Below, piece by piece: positions 43,114-53,833 of a stretch of DNA of 64,000 bases. The position numbers and the translations under genes are program-made. The stretch lies in contig NZ_CAKMSR010000003.1 of assembly GCF_928381705.1 (NCBI RefSeq), forward strand, positions 1-64,000, given 5' to 3'. Position 1 is the stretch's first letter. Each line of letters starts with the position of its first letter. The notes beneath the pieces were generated by a model. It was not told where the DNA came from, searched no databases, and saw only the letters and a program-made list of their open reading frames with translations. The DNA is from Rothia nasimurium. Lineage in GTDB: Bacteria; Actinomycetota; Actinomycetes; Actinomycetales; Micrococcaceae.

Positions 43114-45102
43114 GTGGCCGATCCTGCCTCCTACCGCCCGGCGTCCGGCGAAATCCCCACCAACCCCGGGGTCTACCGCTTCCGCGACGAGGTGGGGCGT
43201 ATTATCTACGTGGGTAAGGCCAAGAATCTGCGCAACCGCCTGAACTCCTATTTTGCCCGCGTAGATTCCCTGAGCCCTAAAACCTACGCTATGGTGCACA
43301 CGGCCGCCTCGGTGGAGTGGACGGTGGTGGGCAGCGAGCTCGAATCGTTGCAGTTGGAGTACACCTGGATCAAGGAATACAAGCCCCGTTTTAACATCGC
43401 CTTCCGCGATGATAAGTCCTACCCCTACCTGGCTGTCACCCTGAAAGACCGCTTCCCGCGCGCCCAGGTCATGCGCGGGGAAAAGAAGAAGGGGGTGCGC
43501 TATTTCGGCCCCTACTCCCAGGCATGGGCTATCCGCGAAACCCTTGACGCCCTCTTGCGGGTCTTCCCGGTGCGCACCTGCTCAGCCGGCGTTTTCAACC
43601 GGGCGCAGGCGTCCGACCGGCCCTGCCTGCTGGGCTACATCGACAAGTGCGCCGCCCCCTGCGTGGGTAGGGTGAGCCGCGAAGACCACCAGAAAATCGC
43701 TGAGGACCTGTGCTCCTTCATGGCCGGGGGAGCCGAGAAGTTCATTGCCGACCTGACTCGGCAGATGAAGGACGCCGCCGCCGACTTTGATTTTGAAAAG
43801 GCTGCCCGCCTGCGCGATGACATCGAAGCCCTGACCAAGGCTTTTGAACGCAACGCCGTGGTGCTGCCCGATTCGGTGAATGCCGACCTGTTCAACTTTG
43901 TTGAAGATGACCTAGAAGCTGCGGTGCAGGTGTTTTATGTGCGCGGCGGACGCATTCGCGGCCAGCGGGGCTGGATCGTTGAGAAGGTCGAAGACTCCAC
44001 CCCCGAAGCCCTGGTCGACCACCTATTGGTTCAGGTCTACGGCGAGGCCGCTGCCGCCCTGGCCGCTGGGTCAACCGAGGAAGAAATCAACCACAACCTC
44101 AACGAGATACCCCGCCATATCAACGTGCCGGTTCTACCTGAAAACCACGAGAAGCTCGAAGAATGGCTCTCGGGTGTGCGCGGGGCCAAGGTGACCATTA
44201 GTGTGCCCCAGCGCGGCGACCGGGTTGAGCTGATGGCAACCGTTGCCGAGAACGCCAAACAGGCCCTGACCCTGCACAAGACCCGCCGGGCAGGGGACCT
44301 CACCACCCGCTCAGCCTCCCTGGTAGAACTCCAAGAGACCCTGGAACTGCCCGAAGCCCTCATGCGCATCGAGTGCTACGACATCTCCCACGTACAGGGC
44401 ACTAACGTGGTGGCCTCCATGGTGGTCTTTGAGGACGGCCTGCCCAAGAAGAGCGATTACCGCAAGTTCTCCATTACCGGGGACGCCGCCCGTGACGATA
44501 CCGCCAGCATGTACGACGTCATCTACCGACGCTTCCGCCGCTATCTCACTGACGAGGCCCCAGGGGCCCGGGTGCGGGCGTCCGGTCAAATCAGCGACGA
44601 GGACCTGCACACCAAGGAGCCGGCCAAGTTCGCCTACCCGCCCAACCTGGTGGTGGTGGACGGTGGCCAGCCCCAGGTTGCCGCCGCCACCAGAGCCCTC
44701 GAAGACCTGGGAATTACCGATATCTACGTGGTCGGTATCGCCAAGCGACTCGAAGAGCTCTGGCTGCCGGGCGACGACTTCCCCGTCATCCTGCCCAGAA
44801 CCTCTAACGCCTTGTACCTAATTCAGCGTATTCGCGATGAGGCCCACCGCTTCGCTATCACCTTCCACCGCTCTAAGCGGGGTAAAGAAATGGTCAAATC
44901 AGCCCTCGACACCGTACCTGGGCTGGGCCCTGCCAAACGCGAAGCCCTCATCAAACACTTTGGCTCCCTCAAACAGCTTTCTGAAGCAAGCGCCGAAGAA
45001 CTTCAAGAGGTACCGGGCATTGGCCCCGCTATGGCCCAGAAAATACGGGAACGCTTTGCTCCGGGGCCTGGGAATGAACCCGAGAGTGAAGCAGTGCACT
45101 AA
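43114..45102 (+). CDS. uvrC: excinuclease ABC subunit C (662 aa)
   Basis: UvrC makes both incisions in nucleotide excision repair. The GIY-YIG nuclease is at the N-terminus (PGVYRFRDEVGRIIYVGKAKNLRNRLNSYF, residues 19-48). A UVR domain follows near 200-235 (RQMKDAAADFDFEKAARLRDDIEAL), then an RNase H-like nuclease (ECYDISHVQGTNVVASMVVFEDG near 417; VVDGGQPQVAAA near 515). It ends in a tandem helix-hairpin-helix (VPGLGPAKREALIKHFGS...VPGIGPAMAQKIRE). Complete and of usual length. The GTG start has AAAGGA ten bases upstream. First gene of the uvrC-rapZ-yvcK-whiA cluster. Confidence 0.96.
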   Translation: MADPASYRPASGEIPTNPGVYRFRDEVGRIIYVGKAKNLRNRLNSYFARVDSLSPKTYAMVHTAASVEWTVVGSELESLQLEYTWIKEYKPRFNIAFRDDKSYPYLAVTLKDRFPRAQVMRGEKKKGVRYFGPYSQAWAIRETLDALLRVFPVRTCSAGVFNRAQASDRPCLLGYIDKCAAPCVGRVSREDHQKIAEDLCSFMAGGAEKFIADLTRQMKDAAADFDFEKAARLRDDIEALTKAFERNAVVLPDSVNADLFNFVEDDLEAAVQVFYVRGGRIRGQRGWIVEKVEDSTPEALVDHLLVQVYGEAAAALAAGSTEEEINHNLNEIPRHINVPVLPENHEKLEEWLSGVRGAKVTISVPQRGDRVELMATVAENAKQALTLHKTRRAGDLTTRSASLVELQETLELPEALMRIECYDISHVQGTNVVASMVVFEDGLPKKSDYRKFSITGDAARDDTASMYDVIYRRFRRYLTDEAPGARVRASGQISDEDLHTKEPAKFAYPPNLVVVDGGQPQVAAATRALEDLGITDIYVVGIAKRLEELWLPGDDFPVILPRTSNALYLIQRIRDEAHRFAITFHRSKRGKEMVKSALDTVPGLGPAKREALIKHFGSLKQLSEASAEELQEVPGIGPAMAQKIRERFAPGPGNEPESEAVH

Positions 45103-45150
45103 GCTAGAAGTACCAACCGAATGATTCGTGGAAGCGAGAGACCCCCACCC

Positions 45151-46041
45151 ATGTCACCCCACTCCAGCGAGCAGACCGTCAAGCCGCAAATTCTTGTGAT
45201 CACCGGTATCTCGGGCGCCGGCCGATCCACCGCAGCCAACACCCTCGAAGACGAGGGCTGGTACGTGGTTGATAATATTCCCCCTCAGATGCTCGGTTCC
45301 CTGGCCCAGCTCGTCAAGGATTCACCGGGCAAACTCCCCAAGGTAGCTGTGGGCATCGATATTCGTGCCCGCCGACAGCTGGCCGACCTGCCCGAGGCTA
45401 TTAACAAGCTCCGTGCCTCAGATATCGATTTCTCCATGCTCTTCATGGACGCCGCCGATAAGGACATCATCGCCCGCTACGAGGCTCAGCGCCGCCCCCA
45501 CCCCCTGCAACAGGGCGGTCTTGTAGCTGAGGCAATTGCCGAAGAACGCCGCATCTTCGCTGGCTTGCAGGAGGAAGCCGACTACGTTATCGACACCTCC
45601 GGCATGAACATCCACCAGCTGGCAAAAAAGGTGCGCGAAACCTACGCCCCGGGTAAGGAACGCCTGGTCAACATCACCGTCATGAGCTTCGGCTTTAAGT
45701 ACGGCACTCCCTCCGATGTGCACTACATGGCCGATATGCGCTTTATCCCCAACCCCCACTGGGTACCCGGCCTACGGGCCCAGACCGGGCAGGACGCAGG
45801 CGTCCGCGACTTTGTCTTCGCCCAGGATGGCACTGAAGAGTTCATCAGCAACTACATCGCTGCCCTGCAGCCCGTTATCGCTGGCTACCGCCGTGAGGGT
45901 AAGCTCTACGCTACCTTCGCTATCGGTTGCACCGGCGGTAAGCACCGCTCGGTGGCCGTAAGCGAAGAAATCGCCCGCCGCCTGAGCGAGATGGAAGATG
46001 TCAACATCTCCGTGCACCACCGCGACATGGGGCGAGAATAA
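45151..46041 (+). CDS. rapZ: RapZ-family nucleotide-binding protein (296 aa)
   Basis: P-loop GISGAGRST (residues 19-27), where Arg replaces the usual Lys, the common form in actinobacterial members. DGWYxVDNxPP is present as DEGWYVVDNIPPQM, and the C-terminal domain has VMSFGFKYGTPSDVHYMADMRFIPNPHW and IGCTGGKHRSVAVSE, which binds GlcN6P-type ligands in E. coli RapZ. In E. coli it guides RNase E to GlmZ; that RNA system is not expected here, so the actinobacterial role is open. The ATG at 45151 is preferred to one at 45121, which lacks a ribosome site. yvcK follows in a TAATG overlap. Confidence 0.9.
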   Translation: MSPHSSEQTVKPQILVITGISGAGRSTAANTLEDEGWYVVDNIPPQMLGSLAQLVKDSPGKLPKVAVGIDIRARRQLADLPEAINKLRASDIDFSMLFMDAADKDIIARYEAQRRPHPLQQGGLVAEAIAEERRIFAGLQEEADYVIDTSGMNIHQLAKKVRETYAPGKERLVNITVMSFGFKYGTPSDVHYMADMRFIPNPHWVPGLRAQTGQDAGVRDFVFAQDGTEEFISNYIAALQPVIAGYRREGKLYATFAIGCTGGKHRSVAVSEEIARRLSEMEDVNISVHHRDMGRE

Positions 46042-47063
46042 TGTCTGAGGCAACCCGCATGAGCCGGTTCCCCGAAACCGGACTACTGCCTGTCACTGCC
46101 CAGGGGCACGACCTACCCGTGCGCGTCACTGCTCTGGGTGGCGGACACGGCCTCTACGGCTCCCTATCTGCCCTCAAGCTCATTACCACCGCTCTGACCG
46201 CCGTGGTGACCGTGGCGGACGACGGTGGCTCCTCGGGTAAGCTCCGCGAAGAGCTGGACGTGCTGCCACCCGGCGACCTGCGCATGGCCCTCTCGGCCCT
46301 GTGCGACGACACCGACTGGGGGCGCACCTGGCGCGATGTTATGCAGCACCGCTTCACCTCCCGCAGCCCCGAACGTCCCACCGCCCTTGAAAACCATGCC
46401 CTGGGCAATCTGCTGATTGTCACCCTCTGGGAGCTTCTGGACGACACCATCGCCGGGCTGGACTGGGCCGGGGCCCTGCTTAACGCCCGCGGGCGCGTGC
46501 TCCCCATGGCTACCTCGCCCCTGATTATTGAAGGCGATATCGTCACCACCAACGACCACGGGGTGACCTTCCGCGATACTGTCCAGGGCCAAGCAACCCT
46601 CGCCAAGGCAGGGCGTGTGGACAAGGTCCGCCTGCTCCCCGAGAACATCGAAGCCTGCCCGGACGCCGTCCGCGCGGTGCACGAGGCCGACTGGGTGGTC
46701 TTGGGGCCAGGTTCCTTCTATACCTCTCTACTCCCGCACCTGCTCCTGCCCGGCCTACGCGACGCCATACTCAACACCAGCGCCCAGATTTGCCTGGTGA
46801 TGAACCTCGAACTTGACGCCAAAGAAACCCGTGGCATGAGTGCCGCAGACCACCTGCTCGTTTTGCGTGAATACGTTCCAGAAATTAGGGTTAATACAGT
46901 CATCGCTGATCCCGCCGCCGCAGGAGAAAGCACGACATTTGAAGATGTAGCAGCCCAGCTAGGGGCGAAGGTGCTCTGGGCTGATGTGGCAGAAGCTGAC
47001 CAACCCGGCGTGCACGACCCCCTCAAACTAGCAGCTGCCTACAAGCACGTCTTCAAACACTAA
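46041..47063 (+). CDS. yvcK: YvcK/CofD-like gluconeogenesis factor (340 aa)
   Basis: The N-terminal nucleotide-binding motif TALGGGHGLYGSLSALK and VTVADDGGSSGKLREELDVLPPGDLRMALSAL are signatures of the YvcK/CofD family, which binds UDP-sugars (UDP-GlcNAc in B. subtilis). These proteins support cell-wall synthesis and growth on gluconeogenic carbon sources. The start codon overlaps the rapZ stop (TAATG), so the two are translationally coupled. It shares the conserved rapZ-yvcK-whiA order of Gram-positive bacteria. A short N-terminal extension of about 25 residues precedes the fold. Confidence 0.93.
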   Translation: MSEATRMSRFPETGLLPVTAQGHDLPVRVTALGGGHGLYGSLSALKLITTALTAVVTVADDGGSSGKLREELDVLPPGDLRMALSALCDDTDWGRTWRDVMQHRFTSRSPERPTALENHALGNLLIVTLWELLDDTIAGLDWAGALLNARGRVLPMATSPLIIEGDIVTTNDHGVTFRDTVQGQATLAKAGRVDKVRLLPENIEACPDAVRAVHEADWVVLGPGSFYTSLLPHLLLPGLRDAILNTSAQICLVMNLELDAKETRGMSAADHLLVLREYVPEIRVNTVIADPAAAGESTTFEDVAAQLGAKVLWADVAEADQPGVHDPLKLAAAYKHVFKH

Positions 47064-47126
47064 CGCCGACCACACACCGGCACCCCGCGCTTACGAGAGC
47101 AGACACAACTTTGGAGGAAGACCCGC

Positions 47127-48107
47127 ATGGCCCTGACGGCATCGGTCAAAGAAGAGCTGGCACACTACGAAGCCACGCGCTCATCCGTGCGCAAAGCTGA
47201 GGTAGCCACAATCTTGCGCTTCACGAACGGTCTGCACCTCGTGCAAGGCAAAATCGTGGTCGAAGCTGAAGTTGACCTCGAAACCACCGCAGAGCGCCTG
47301 CGCTACAACATCGCCGAAATGTACGGCCATGAGGCTTCCATTACCTCTATCTCGGGTGGTGGACTGCGCCGGGGCGGGCGCTACCTTGTTCGCGTTGATC
47401 AGGGCGGTGAAGCGCTGGCCCGGCAGACCGGTTTGTTAGACGGACGCGGCCGCCCCGTCCGCGGTCTACCCCCTGCCGTGGTGAACGGCTCCCTGGCCGA
47501 TGCTGAAGCTGTCATGCGCGGGGCCTTCCTGGCTCACGGTTCGCTGACCGAGCCCGGGCGTTCGTCCGCCCTGGAATTTACCTGCCCCGGCCCCGAGGCT
47601 GCCCTGGCCCTGGTCGGTGCCGCCCGCCGTCTCGACGTCATCGCCAAGGCCCGCGAAGTGCGCGGGGTAGACCGGGTGGTCGTGCGCGACGGTGAGACCA
47701 TCTCCCTGCTGCTAGAGCGAATGGGTGCTGTTGACGCCCTCGACAACTGGCGGGAACGCCGCGCCCGTAAAGAGGTTCGCGCGACCGCTAACCGCCTCGC
47801 CAACTTCGACGACGCCAACCTGCGCCGTTCAGCCCAGGCCGCTGTCGCCGCCGGTGCCCGCGTTGAACGGGCTTTGGAAATCCTGGGTGATAAGGTACCC
47901 GAGCACCTGCGCTACGCCGGTGAGCTGCGTGTTGCCCACAAGCAGGCTTCCTTAGACGAACTGGGCCGCCTGGCTGAACCACCCATGACCAAGGATGCTA
48001 TCGCCGGCCGTATCCGCCGCCTGATTGCCATGGCCGATAAACGGGCCGCCGAGCGTGGAATCCCCGGCACTGAAGCGGGCGTGAACGGCACAAACCACCT
48101 CAACTAG
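47127..48107 (+). CDS. whiA: WhiA sporulation/cell-division regulator homologue (326 aa)
   Basis: WhiA combines a degenerate LAGLIDADG homing-endonuclease-like N-terminal domain (residues about 1-215, with [37 protein letters not shown]) and a C-terminal helix-turn-helix (about 225-310, [44 protein letters not shown]). In Streptomyces it controls sporulation septation with WhiB; in non-sporulating relatives it affects division and metabolism. GGAGGAAG precedes the ATG. It ends the uvrC-rapZ-yvcK-whiA cluster. Confidence 0.94.
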   Translation: MALTASVKEELAHYEATRSSVRKAEVATILRFTNGLHLVQGKIVVEAEVDLETTAERLRYNIAEMYGHEASITSISGGGLRRGGRYLVRVDQGGEALARQTGLLDGRGRPVRGLPPAVVNGSLADAEAVMRGAFLAHGSLTEPGRSSALEFTCPGPEAALALVGAARRLDVIAKAREVRGVDRVVVRDGETISLLLERMGAVDALDNWRERRARKEVRATANRLANFDDANLRRSAQAAVAAGARVERALEILGDKVPEHLRYAGELRVAHKQASLDELGRLAEPPMTKDAIAGRIRRLIAMADKRAAERGIPGTEAGVNGTNHLN

Positions 48108-49414
<1,307 letters not shown>

Positions 49415-49454
49415 GCTGTCATCCACCGGTCTTTCATGAGACAGCAATAGGATA

Positions 49455-49497
49455 GGGTTAGCGAATCGACGCGCACACGCGCGGTTCGCTAACCCTT
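49455..49497 (+). terminator. gap-pgk intergenic hairpin
   Basis: GGGTTAGCGAA (49455-49465) pairs with TTCGCTAACCC (49485-49495), with a GCGC-rich inner stem. The run after it is only TT, so it may be a partial terminator or RNA-stability element that sets different gap and pgk levels. Confidence 0.55.
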
Positions 49498-49565
49498 ACC
49501 TATACCCGGCACCACCCTGGTGCCCACCCCATTTACCCTCACAAACAATGGAGATGAAAACTCCC

Positions 49566-50789
49566 ATGGCAAAGACTCTCGCAGAGCTCATCGACGGTGG
49601 CGTAGCAGGCCGCCGCGTTCTCGTCCGCTCCGACCTGAACGTACCCCTCAAGGACGGCGTCGTCACCGATGACGGCCGCGTCCGTGCCTCCCTGCCTGTA
49701 CTCAAGAAGCTCACCGATGCCGGTGCCCGCGTCATCGTCACCGCCCACCTGGGTCGCCCCAAGGGTCAGGTAGACCCCCAGTACTCCATCAAGCCCGCCG
49801 CAGAACGCCTGGCAGAACTGGCAGACTTCCCCGTCATCATCGCAACCGACCTGGTGGGCGAGGACGCCAAGGCTAAGGCCGAGGCACTGAAGGACGGCGA
49901 ACTGCTCGTTGTTGAAAACGTACGCTACGACGCCCGCGAAACCTCCAAGGACGACGCCGAGCGCGCCGAATTCGCAGCAGAGCTGGCAGCCCTGACCGGC
50001 GAGAACGGCGCCTACGTGAATGACGCCTTCGGTGCTGTGCATCGCAAGCACGCTTCGGTGTACGACATCGCTAAGGAACTGCCCGCCTACCTGGGCGACC
50101 TGGTCAAGACCGAAGTTGACGTCCTGCAGAAGGTCATCAAGAACCCCGACCGCCCCTTCGTCGTTGTTATGGGTGGCGCTAAGGTCTCAGACAAACTGGC
50201 AGTTATCGACAACCTCATCGGCAAGGCAGACACCCTGCTGATCGGCGGCGGCATGGGCTACACCTTCGCCAAGGCCATGGGCTACGAGATCGGCCAGTCC
50301 CTGCTGGAAGAAGACCAGATCGAAAACTGCAAGCGCTACATGGAAGAAGCTCCCAAGAAGGGTACCGAACTCATCATCGCCTCAGACATCGTCTGGTCAG
50401 ATGACTTCTCCAACGACGCTAACACCGAAATCCGCCCCATCGAAGACCTCACCGGCGGCAAGCTGGGCGCCAAGGCAGAGGGTCTTGACATCGGCCCCGC
50501 CACCCGCGAACTCTTCGCCCAGAAGATCAAGGAAGCCAAGCTGGTCTTCTGGAACGGCCCCGTAGGCGTCTTCGAAATTGAAGCCTTCGCAGGCGGCACC
50601 AAGGCAGTAGCCGACGCCCTCGTCGAGTCAGAGGCATTCTCCATCATCGGTGGCGGCGACTCAGCATCAGCAGTGCGCAACCTGGGCTTCTCAGACGACC
50701 AGTTCGGCCACATCTCCACCGGCGGCGGCGCTTCCCTCGAATACATCGAAGGTAAGACCCTGCCCGGCCTCGAAGCACTCGGCGCCTAA
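49566..50789 (+). CDS. pgk: phosphoglycerate kinase (407 aa)
   Basis: N-terminal [16 protein letters not shown] (about 15-30) is the 3-phosphoglycerate-binding signature, with [11 protein letters not shown] and [14 protein letters not shown] following; the C-terminal [13 protein letters not shown] segment is the nucleotide-binding loop. It makes ATP from 1,3-bisphosphoglycerate. The ATG at 49566 (MAKTLAEL) is chosen; GGAG lies 12 bases upstream and the two earlier in-frame ATGs (49548, 49554) lack a better site. tpiA follows after 113 bp. Biased codon use. Confidence 0.95.
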   Translation: MAKTLAELIDGGVAGRRVLVRSDLNVPLKDGVVTDDGRVRASLPVLKKLTDAGARVIVTAHLGRPKGQVDPQYSIKPAAERLAELADFPVIIATDLVGEDAKAKAEALKDGELLVVENVRYDARETSKDDAERAEFAAELAALTGENGAYVNDAFGAVHRKHASVYDIAKELPAYLGDLVKTEVDVLQKVIKNPDRPFVVVMGGAKVSDKLAVIDNLIGKADTLLIGGGMGYTFAKAMGYEIGQSLLEEDQIENCKRYMEEAPKKGTELIIASDIVWSDDFSNDANTEIRPIEDLTGGKLGAKAEGLDIGPATRELFAQKIKEAKLVFWNGPVGVFEIEAFAGGTKAVADALVESEAFSIIGGGDSASAVRNLGFSDDQFGHISTGGGASLEYIEGKTLPGLEALGA

Positions 50790-50902
50790 AACAACACCAC
50801 GTGGCAGTAAGCCACCCGGCGGTTAACCCGCCAGCGGGCAGGACGGGCGCACCCGCCGCGTCCTGCCCACCCACCTCAAGATTTCGCGAAAGGAACGAGC
50901 CC

Positions 50903-51679
50903 ATGACTCGCAAGCCCCTCATCGCAGGCAACTGGAAGATGAACATGGACCACACCGAAGGTGTGACCCTGCTCCAGAAACTGGCCTGGACCCTGGACGA
51001 CACCAACTTCGACTACGACACCGCCGAAGTTGCCGTTTTCCCTCCCTTCACCGACATCCGCTCCGTACAGACCCTCGTTGACGGCGACAAGCTCAACATC
51101 GTCTACGGTGGCCAGGACCTCTCAGACCAGGACTCCGGCGCCTACACCGGCGACATCTCCGGTGTCTTCCTCAAGAAGCTCGGTGCAACCTACGTGCTGG
51201 TCGGTCACTCAGAGCGTCGCACCATCCACGGCGAAACCGACGCCGTCTGCGCCGCTAAGGTACAGGCTGCCTACCGCAACGAGCTCACCCCCGTACTCTG
51301 CGTCGGTGAAGGCCTCGACAAGCGTGAAGCCGGCGAACACGTCGACTTTACCCTGGACCAGCTGCGCGGCTCCATCGAGGGCCTGACCGCAGAACAGGCT
51401 GAGACCCTGGTCGTAGCCTACGAGCCCGTCTGGGCTATCGGTACCGGCAAGGTTGCAACCGCAGCTGACGCCCAGGAAATGAGCAAGGCTATCCGCGAGG
51501 AACTGACCAAGCTCTACTCCGCAGAGGTCGCCGATAAGGTTCGCGTTCTCTACGGCGGCTCCGTCAAGGCAACATCAGCCCCCGAGATTATGGCTGAGGC
51601 AGACGTCGACGGCGTACTGGTGGGCGGTGCATCCCTCGACGCCACCGAATTCGCTAACATCGCTCGTTACAAGGCCTAA
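50903..51679 (+). CDS. tpiA: triosephosphate isomerase (258 aa)
   Basis: The N-terminus [15 protein letters not shown] has the substrate-binding Asn and Lys. GHSERR carries the electrophilic His, [14 protein letters not shown] carries the catalytic Glu, and [13 protein letters not shown] is the phosphate-binding loop. Interconverts DHAP and GAP. The ATG at 50903 has AAAGGAACG upstream; the longer frame to 50801 spans a GC-rich intergenic stretch. secG follows after 74 bp, a conserved arrangement in actinobacteria. Confidence 0.96.
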   Translation: MTRKPLIAGNWKMNMDHTEGVTLLQKLAWTLDDTNFDYDTAEVAVFPPFTDIRSVQTLVDGDKLNIVYGGQDLSDQDSGAYTGDISGVFLKKLGATYVLVGHSERRTIHGETDAVCAAKVQAAYRNELTPVLCVGEGLDKREAGEHVDFTLDQLRGSIEGLTAEQAETLVVAYEPVWAIGTGKVATAADAQEMSKAIREELTKLYSAEVADKVRVLYGGSVKATSAPEIMAEADVDGVLVGGASLDATEFANIARYKA

Positions 51680-51753
51680 AAAATACCCTAACTAGGGGTA
51701 TAGTAGATTGATGGCGCTTCGAAACGCCCTTCAACCCGACTGAAAGGTTCTGC

Positions 51754-52011
51754 GTGGAAACCCTCAAGATTATCCTGATGGTCCTCATCGCTATCGCGAG
51801 CATTCTTACCATCCTGCTGGTTCTACTGAACCGCGGTAAGGGCGGCGGCCTCTCAGATATGTTCGGTGGTGGCATGACCACCTCCCTGAACTCTTCGGGC
51901 ATGGCATCTAAAAACCTAATCCGTCTGACCGTCACAGTGATTCTGCTCTGGGTCTTTGCGATTATCGGTTACGCCCTGGTGCTGCGTTTCTCTGAGGTTG
52001 CTGTTATCTAG
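51754..52011 (+). CDS. secG: preprotein translocase subunit SecG (85 aa)
   Basis: Two membrane helices (about residues 4-25 and 57-77) flank the conserved cytoplasmic loop NRGKGGGLSDMFGGG (27-41), the SecG signature. SecG assists SecYEG during SecA-driven protein export. The GTG start has AAAGG upstream. It ends at a strong terminator, closing the tpiA-secG unit. Confidence 0.93.
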   Translation: METLKIILMVLIAIASILTILLVLLNRGKGGGLSDMFGGGMTTSLNSSGMASKNLIRLTVTVILLWVFAIIGYALVLRFSEVAVI

Positions 52012-52020
52012 GCTTACATC

Positions 52021-52068
52021 AAAAATTCCCGCCTACCGGTTCACCGGTAGGCGGGAATTTTTTTATCT
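52021..52068. terminator. strong bidirectional terminator between secG and pgl
   Basis: A perfect 19-bp stem (52021-52039 with 52044-52062, inner CCTACCGG/CCGGTAGG) with A and T runs on the two sides and a TTCA loop. It serves the convergent secG and tkt-tal-zwf-opcA-pgl transcripts. Confidence 0.9.
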
Positions 52069-52083
52069 CTGAATACCTGAACT

Positions 52084-52857
52084 CTAGGAAGCTGAGCCGA
52101 TGGCGTCCTCGGTTGCCAGAATCAGGGTTTCAAGCAGACCGCGGGCCCCAGCTGCCGGGGTCTGAGTGAGGATTTCGGCGGTTAGCTGGGTTTCAGGCAG
52201 AGCGGACGCCGCCCGCAGGCGGGCAGTTGCCTCGGCCTTGTCGCTACCGGCAACCAGGAACCAGATGCGCTCTGAGTAGTTAATCACCGGCAGGGTCAGG
52301 CTTACGCGGGTGGGTGGGGGCTTGGGGGAGTCGTGCACCGCAAGGGCGGTGGCCTCAGCCTCTAGAATCTCGGCCCGGTCGGGGAAGAGGGAGGCGATGT
52401 GGCCATCGGGCCCCATACCCAGCAGGGTCAGGTCAAAGAGGGGGGACGCCTCACCCTCGGGGGCGTAGCGAGCCAGCTCAGCGGTGTAGGCTTCGGCCGC
52501 TGCCTCCGGGGTGTCAAAAACATCTGAGGCACCCATGACGTGCAGGTTCTCCTCCGGTAGCCCCAGGGAGGTGAGCCAGGCGTCCTTGGCTTGCTGCTCA
52601 TTCCGGTCAGCGTGGCCACTTGGTACGAACCGCTCATCTGACCACCAGAAGTGAACCTTTGACCAGTCCACGGTCTCTTTGAGCGGGCTTTCTGTGATAC
52701 CCGCTAGCACCGCAATACCCATGGTGCCGCCGGTCAGCGACAGGTGGGCAATGCCGCGGGTGGCAACAGCGGTAGCAGCCACATTGATAATGCGGGTGGC
52801 GCCGGCCAGCTGGAGCTGGGCCTTATCGCGGTGGGGAACCACTACAGGGTTAGGCAT
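52084..52857 (-). CDS. pgl: 6-phosphogluconolactonase (DevB type, 257 aa)
   Basis: A SugI/DevB-type lactonase with HFWWSDERFVP (about 78-88), LSLTGGTMGIAVL near 42-54 and LTLLGMGPDGHIASLFP (about 147-163). It hydrolyses 6-phosphogluconolactone to 6-phosphogluconate, the second step of the oxidative pentose phosphate pathway. GGAGGT lies six bases before the ATG at 52857, which also overlaps the opcA stop by 8 bp. Last gene of the minus-strand pentose phosphate cluster. Confidence 0.92.
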   Translation of the reverse strand: MPNPVVVPHRDKAQLQLAGATRIINVAATAVATRGIAHLSLTGGTMGIAVLAGITESPLKETVDWSKVHFWWSDERFVPSGHADRNEQQAKDAWLTSLGLPEENLHVMGASDVFDTPEAAAEAYTAELARYAPEGEASPLFDLTLLGMGPDGHIASLFPDRAEILEAEATALAVHDSPKPPPTRVSLTLPVINYSERIWFLVAGSDKAEATARLRAASALPETQLTAEILTQTPAAGARGLLETLILATEDAIGSAS

Positions 52858-53833
52858 CGTAGACCTCCGTGTAATCAGCGTTGTCATCGTGAACGTCATT
52901 GACATTAACATCCACCACGATGTTGCCACTAGAGACTACAGACCTGAGCACCTCACCGTAGACCTCATCGGGGTCAAGACGGCGAAGCTCTTCGGCCAGA
53001 CAGTCAGCCAGGGAGCGGGCCGGCAGAGAAATCTGCTGGTCGGGCACGCCGGGGGAAGAAATGGTAGCAATGTTACGGCCAGGGCGGTGGATGATGATGG
53101 AACCGTCTTCACGTTCTAGCTCCACCTTGTAGAGGCCCCGCTGCACATCGGTGGTGCGCAGATGAACCTCAGCACCCAGGCGGTCACCTAACCAGGCACC
53201 GAGCAGGACCACCGAGGGGCTCATGGATGAACCCGAAACTACCACGCGCTTGACGGGGGCAGGCTCAATCTGGTCAAAGACCGCAGCGATTTGAATGCGC
53301 CAGAGGGTTAGACGAATCCAGGCCAGGTCGGTATCGCCGTCCTTGTAGCTGGCAGCCAGTTTCTCTAACACACCCAGGGGGTCGTAGGCGCGGGCTGAGT
53401 CGGTAATACGGCGCTGGGCGATCTTGCCAATGGAGTGTTCAGCCGGGTTTTCGGGAACCGAGTGGGGCCACCAGGCAACGATGGGGGAGTCGGGTAGCAG
53501 CAGCCCCGAAATCAGGGACTCGGTGGCAATAGCCGCCGAACCGTAGCCGCGCAGAATGATGAGTTCTGAGGCGCCTGCGTCGCCACCCACGTAAATGCGG
53601 GCATCGAGGCGGTCCTCGGCGTCCTGACCGTAATCAATGTGCACGATAATGCGGGAAGGGTGCTCGTAGGAGGCCTTCAGGGCCGCCTCAACCGCGGTCT
53701 TTGAGTGGCCCTTCTCGGCCAGAATGACCAGGGTGAGCACACGAGAGGACGTGGTCGCCCCCTCCTCACTGCGCAGGCGGGAGAGCTCCTTGGCAACTTC
53801 GCCCACAGTGGTGTCTTTGAGTTTCTTCATCAT
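52850..53833 (-). CDS. opcA: OpcA, glucose-6-phosphate dehydrogenase assembly protein (327 aa)
   Basis: OpcA occurs in actinobacteria and cyanobacteria beside zwf and activates or assembles the dehydrogenase. Recognised by order and by segments such as LYVGGDAG-like YVGGDAGASELIILRGYG, LLPDSPIVAWWPHSVPENPAEHSIGKIAQRRITDSA and LRRLDPDEVYGEVLRS. No catalytic motif is expected. The ATG at 53833 has GGAGGCG upstream and overlaps zwf by 4 bp (ATGA), giving translational coupling in the order zwf-opcA-pgl. Confidence 0.92.
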   Translation of the reverse strand: MMKKLKDTTVGEVAKELSRLRSEEGATTSSRVLTLVILAEKGHSKTAVEAALKASYEHPSRIIVHIDYGQDAEDRLDARIYVGGDAGASELIILRGYGSAAIATESLISGLLLPDSPIVAWWPHSVPENPAEHSIGKIAQRRITDSARAYDPLGVLEKLAASYKDGDTDLAWIRLTLWRIQIAAVFDQIEPAPVKRVVVSGSSMSPSVVLLGAWLGDRLGAEVHLRTTDVQRGLYKVELEREDGSIIIHRPGRNIATISSPGVPDQQISLPARSLADCLAEELRRLDPDEVYGEVLRSVVSSGNIVVDVNVNDVHDDNADYTEVYDA